A program made the position numbers and the translations under genes. The notes beneath the pieces were generated by a model that saw nothing but the letters and a program-made list of their open reading frames with translations, was not told the DNA's origin and ran no database searches. DNA of 64,000 nt, from NCBI GenBank assembly GCA_963575745.1, contig CAUYUJ010016294.1, positions 38,633 to 102,632 on the forward strand, given 5' to 3'. This stretch comes from Prorocentrum cordatum. Lineage: Eukaryota; Sar; Dinophyceae; Prorocentrales; Prorocentraceae. How positions within the stretch are numbered: the first letter of the stretch is position 1; the number at the start of each line of letters is the position of its first letter. Positions 60,431 to 64,000 of the stretch are shown here, in pieces.

Positions 60431-60616
60431 ACATTCAGCAGAACGGGTCAGAGCGGGCGAGCTGCAGCCGGAATCAGCCCCTCCCGAAGCGATGGCCTCC
60501 GCGGCGCGTGCCTCCTCTGCACTGGCGGCCACCTGCCGCACCTCCTGCGCGGAGCTCAGAAGGTTCCCCCCCCTTCTCAAGAGGAGTGTTGTGCAGAAGG
60601 AAAAGGGTGACGCAGG
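60431..60616 (-). pseudogene. Ala/Glu-rich coiled-coil fragment
   Basis: The minus strand reads LLSSAQEVRQVAASAEEARA then AEAIASGGADSGC, a coiled-coil-like stretch separated by a GGA tract from the larger decayed gene at 60951-61742. May be the same gene's 3' part or an unrelated fragment. Confidence 0.35.
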
Positions 60617-60705
60617 AGGAGGAGGAGCAGGAGGAGGAGCAGGAGGAGCACAAGGAGGAGGAGGAGGAGGCGGAGGAGGAGGAGGAGGAAGAGAAGGATA
60701 CGACA
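60617..60705. repeat. GGA/GCAGGA tract
   Basis: GGA repeats between two coiled-coil-like coding fragments. Confidence 0.9.
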
Positions 60706-60950
60706 CTTCGAACGGACAAGGCTGAGCCTCCCGGCAACGAGGGTAAAGGGGGCAGACCCTGCAACGCCCAGCGGCACAGGACCCCTTCCACCAACCAGCA
60801 AGCCAGAAAACCCGACCTCCGAGAGAGAGAGAGAGAGAGAGAGAGCACTGCCGTCCCTGCGGCTCGGTGGGGCTCGCCCGCGGCACGCGCGGCGCGGCTC
60901 GGCGGAGGGGGGGGGGAGGAGGCGCCGCATCCTTGCGCACTGGGCCACTT
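60706..60950. other. Spacer with GA microsatellite
   Basis: GAGAGA run at 60821-60846 and a G8 run near 60907. Confidence 0.6.
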
Positions 60951-61742
60951 CCTTACCAGAGCCTTCGCCAGGTCGACCTCCTGCTCGATGAGCTTCGAAG
61001 CGAAGACCTGGAGCGGAGCGTGGGGGGCATCGACGGCCCCCCTCATGGCCATGAACTGGTCGCGGAACTAGTCGGCGTTGGCGCCCTGCTCGCGGTAGAT
61101 CGTCTCTTCCCTCAGTTACAGCTTGCAAGTCTCATCGTCCAGCTCCTCAATGGCCAGAGTCTGTTCATGGTGCTTGGCGGTCGCGCCGTCCATCTTATTC
61201 TGTGTGTCGTTGCACCTCGCGCCGAACGGCGCTTACATACATCTTTTCCAGTTCCTCCTCGAAAAGACTGCAAACTCAGGCCGAGCTTGCCAAGCTGCGC
61301 CTGAAAGTGGTGGAGCGTCGGCACCGATCGCCTCGTCTACCTTGTCCGCGAACGCCTGCTCGCTGTCCACCTGCAGGTCCACATCAGGGTGGCCAGCAGT
61401 GTTCCTCGGCTTGCTGGGTTTCCCGAGGCGCGATGCCACTGGGCCAGCGTTCCTATTCCTCAGGAGGGCTCTGGCCTGGGTGACGTTGGGCTTGGCGGCG
61501 AGGCCGGCGCCGACCTGGACCTCCTTCAGCAGCGTCTCCAGCTGCGCCAAAGGGATCAAAGATGTCGACGCAAGGACATCTGCACCATCAACATTTCGCA
61601 CAGCTCGGTTAACGCCACCTTGGACGGCCCCTCTTGCTGCCGGAACTAAGGCGCTGTGCAACTGCCTGTTGCCAAAGTCGCCGGCGGGAGGCTTTCTGGA
61701 AGGCTGACCGCCATGGCCCTTGGAGAACTTTAGAAACGGCAT
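60951..61742 (-). pseudogene. Decayed coiled-coil gene headed by an SL relic
   Basis: ATG at 61742, 54 nt after SL relic 3, opens a 169-codon frame (MPFLKFSKGHGGQPSRKPPA ...) with LAQLETLLKEVQVGAGLAAK and VDLQVDSEQAFADKVDEAI, ending at 61233. Coiled-coil sequence continues in other frames: FQAQLGKLGLSLQS, FEEELEKMYVSAVRREVQRH, KMDGATAKHHEQTLAIEELD, then past a TAA LREETIYREQGANAD, past a TAG FRDQFMAMRGAVDAPHAPLQ and VFASKLIEQEVDLAKALVRK. So at least two frameshifts and two in-frame stops. Layout resembles the leader region of a retrotransposon or a retroposed cellular gene; I cannot tell which. Confidence 0.6.
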
Positions 61743-61796
61743 GGAGCAAGTGCCGCTTGCCAACGTAGGCACCAGCCTGGTTCGTGCAAAACATTG

Positions 61797-61818
61797 CTTG
61801 AGCCAAGAGGGCCACGGG
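61797..61818 (-). other. Spliced-leader relic 3
   Basis: The minus strand reads C-CCGTGGCCCTCTTGGCTCAAG, 18 of 21 matches to the spliced leader, at the 5' end of the decayed coiled-coil gene and directly against a GGA tract (61818-61850). Confidence 0.7.
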
Positions 61819-61858
61819 AGGAGGAGGAGGGGGATGAGGAGAAGGAGGAGGACGGGCC
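61818..61858. repeat. GGA tract abutting spliced-leader relic 3
   Basis: GAGGAGGAGGAGGGGGATGA followed by GGAGAAGGAGGAGG. Confidence 0.85.
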
Positions 61859-61985
61859 TTTTAGGGGTTCTCTTGGAGCCCTCTTGAAGCATCTTGGGGA
61901 CATTGTTGGTCGCCTCGGTGCCACAGCGAGCCATCTTGAAGACGTCTTGGACCGTGCCAGGGCTCTTTTCGGCCACCTCGGGCGC
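61859..61985. repeat. CTTGGG-family repeat tract
   Basis: TTCTCTTGGAGCCCTCTTGA, AGCATCTTGGGGACATTG and CATCTTGAAGACGTCTTGG: degenerate units like those at 13.2-13.65 kb. Confidence 0.5.
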
Positions 61986-62485
61986 TGGGGGTCGTGTTGG
62001 GCGGGCTCAACGTCGAAAGCTCACGTGGCGCACCCTGGACATTCCCAGGAGGAGGAAGAGGAAGAGGAGGAGGAGGAGGATCGATCGATCGAGCTCTCAG
62101 GCCAGCTCGGTGCTACACCGTTAGCGACTAGTGCTGTACAGTTGTGTAAAACAGTTTGGCCAAATTCGCCTAACCAGTGCTGTATAGTTGTGAAAGTCGT
62201 ACTGGCTGGTCGCTGACGCCAATGCCGTCTTGGCTCTACCTGCACCGTCTCTCTCCACGCACAGGACTGCGGGCAGGGTGGCACCCGCCCTTCACGGATG
62301 CCCTCTAGCCTGCTTCCCCTCCCCCTTGACCTGGTCCGTGCCTCGCCTCCCCCTGACGCGGCCCGTGGCACCTGGGGATGGGGGAGCACAGTGCGTCAGA
62401 TAATTTGGCAGAACATGCAGTCCCTGGAACTAGAAGCTCGATGGAGCCTGCTGCACTGGAGGGGCTGGGGGTCTACCTGACTGCG
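61986..62485. other. Spacer, no gene recognised
   Basis: Includes a GGA tract (62040-62077), a GATC run (62078-62090) and the direct repeat AGTGCTGTAYAGTTGTG at 62131 and 62178. No gene. Confidence 0.5.
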
Positions 62486-64000
62486 CTAACTCGCGGAAGC
62501 GAGCGCTCGTTTCGAAAGCTCGCGGAAACGCAATGGGGAGGGAGGTGGAGGAGAGAAGGCGGATGCCCACATCTCGTTCCAAGTCTGAACCTCCTCCTCC
62601 TCCTCCTCCTCCTCCCGTGCTCGCTGCTTCTGGGCCCACTCATCCCCCGCTGACCAGCCTGCCCAGCTCCCGCTCGAGGGCCCCAGGTGGGCCTGCTCCC
62701 GCTCGGCGCACCGCTCCCTCGCTCCTCCGCTGGCCTCGTCTCGCCGTGGGATCCTGCCTCTGGTTGTTGATGGCCCCTCCTCCGCCAGCTGTCGCCCCGC
62801 GTCCTCCTCCTTGCCCTGGGCGGCCGCGGCTCCGCTGCGAGCGATCCACCGCTGTGCCTCCTGCCGAGCCCGCTGGGCGCTGCCCGTGCCCCGCCTGGGG
62901 GGTGCTGGGCGAGCAGGGGCATCGAGCGGCCGTCTCTGTGGTGCTGGTGCCTGCCGAAGAACACGCGTGCACGCGTGTCGACATGCTCCGTCTCTGTCCA
63001 AGCTGAAGTGACTGCAGACATCGCGCTGCGATGCATCTTCGGTCGGGACGCACTGGCTCTCAGTTTTGCCGGCGTTGCAGGATCCGCGGTTCGAACTTCG
63101 TGCCATGTGTTTCCAAGCCGTGTCCCTGCTAGTGAATGCTTTTCTGCAATTGATGCGCTCGTCAATTGTTGCCAATGCTGCTGCAACATTATGGTCATGC
63201 TGTGTTCGAACGAAATGACTATGTAACGCTTTCTTGCTTGCGAACAGGCATCCGTTTTTTTCCTCCCGCCGCGAGCTCACATTTCCAAGGATTTTGGTCG
63301 TGGAGGGCTGGGTCCTCTTGTAGTTCGTCGTGTTGTCCCTGGCCTGAAGTGGGTTATGCTGCAGCCAGCTTCGCTGCTCTAACCCCACGGACGCCTACTC
63401 GGTGTAGTTGCCCTCGAGTGTCTGGGGGTGAATGAATTACCGATCGTGATGTCGTCCTCCCCGAATGCCTGCCAAGATTCCCCGCTACATTCCGAACGTG
63501 CTCGGTATCGTCGACGAGCGGCCTGGCCCATGGATTCGACTCGCGCTGAAGTTCGTCGCTCTCCTCGTTGTCGTCGATATTCTCGGAGCCGAGTCGCCCG
63601 AACATCGCCACCATTAGTTGCAGAGGATTCGTAGGACGTCTGAAGCTGTTGTTTTGCCAGACCAACTTGCCGAACTTATGCCTCGTCAACTGGGGGCAAA
63701 ATCTGCTAGTACGCTCATGCTCCGTATCTCCATTTTATCGATCCGTGGTCGCTTGTCCTCGCATGACCCTGCGTAATATCGCTCCCATCGCGCTCAGACG
63801 TTGCTCGTTCTCATTCGACGACGGGTGAAACACTCCATGCGCGAAAAGGCCCGTGCTGACGACTCTGCATACGAGGACGGCTCTCTTCCATATGTACGGG
63901 GTGTCTGCATTATTCCAGAAGCTGCCGTGCTCGCTGTCGGATTCTTTCATGGCCGCAATGCGTGTTGATAGTTCTGGCCCGTAGCTCTGCGTCGCGCTCA
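62486..64000 (-). pseudogene. C-terminal part of a third retrotransposon, cut by the window end
   Basis: 63735-63950 reads KRAVLVCRVVSTGLFAHGVF and RLSAMGAILRRVMRGQATTD, like the region after the polymerase core of LINEs. After an in-frame TAA the same frame continues LTRHKFGKLVWQNNSFRRPT and VAMFGRLGSENIDDNEESDE to 63354. Then a 300-codon frame (62486-63388) carries degenerate C2H2-like fingers at residues 47-104 (CLFASKKALHSHFVRTQH, INCRKAFTSRDTAWKHMARS) lacking one Cys of each pair, and an Arg/Glu-rich coiled tail ending in poly-Glu (TCC tract at 62588-62616 on the plus strand). Decayed, with frame changes. Confidence 0.5.

Noticed and set aside
1-64000. Telomeric repeats, rRNA and tRNA genes
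   Set aside because: I looked for TTTAGGG-type arrays and for recognisable rRNA or tRNA cores on both strands by eye and saw none; a covariance-model search would be needed to be sure about tRNAs.

Overview
This window looks like nuclear DNA of a dinoflagellate. The best evidence is three copies (plus a weaker fourth) of the dinoflagellate spliced-leader (SL) sequence embedded in the minus strand, each just upstream of decayed coding sequence, as expected when trans-spliced mRNAs are copied back into the genome. The extreme load of microsatellites, minisatellites, foldback elements and decayed non-LTR retrotransposons fits the same group. The repeat vocabulary reminds me of Prorocentrum, but that is an impression I cannot test here. 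I see no bacterial-style operons, rRNA, tRNA or CRISPR.

Layout. 1-10.3 kb: an array of about 1.5-1.9 kb units (copies at 1, 1474, 3358 and 5110, and a diverged fifth at 9.44 kb), each combining a GCGCGC-rich head with a TCG-rich tract; the array is split by a 2.5-2.9 kb GGA/TCC-rich block. 10.3-21.2 kb: foldback elements, miniature inverted-repeat elements, long GGA, TTG, GAT and CAA tracts, a composite inverted-repeat element at 18.06-19.21 kb, and an inverted copy of the array unit at 20.4-21.2 kb. 21.3-26.86 kb: a decayed minus-strand retrotransposon (coiled coil, AP-endonuclease-type domain, reverse transcriptase) headed by an SL relic. 26.86-39 kb: GGA/TCC tracts, an 89-bp satellite, a recent 2,030-bp-spaced duplication and several dispersed repeats. 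39.0-39.8 kb: a tandem CCCH zinc-finger reading frame on the minus strand. 40-48 kb: inverted-repeat elements, a 410-bp GGA tract and an 11-bp TG-rich minisatellite. 48.4-53.1 kb: the main intact gene, a 1,030-codon reverse transcriptase with a C-terminal zinc finger and a restriction-endonuclease-like domain, followed on its 5' side by a decayed, 5'-truncated relative; GAT/ATC microsatellites bound both. 54.7-58.75 kb: a second decayed retrotransposon with an SL relic and a tandem truncated SL. 60.4-61.8 kb: a decayed coiled-coil gene with an SL relic. 62.5-64 kb: the C-terminal end of a further retrotransposon, cut by the window edge.

The clearest biological pattern is retroelements plus microsatellites. 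The reverse transcriptase with the restriction-like endonuclease, and its truncated relative, sit between GAT/ATC tracts, whereas the three SL-headed copies each begin directly at a GGA/TCC tract. This suggests that different element families use different microsatellites as landing sites, or create them. Most long open frames here are by-products of stop-free triplet or 11-bp repeats and are not genes.
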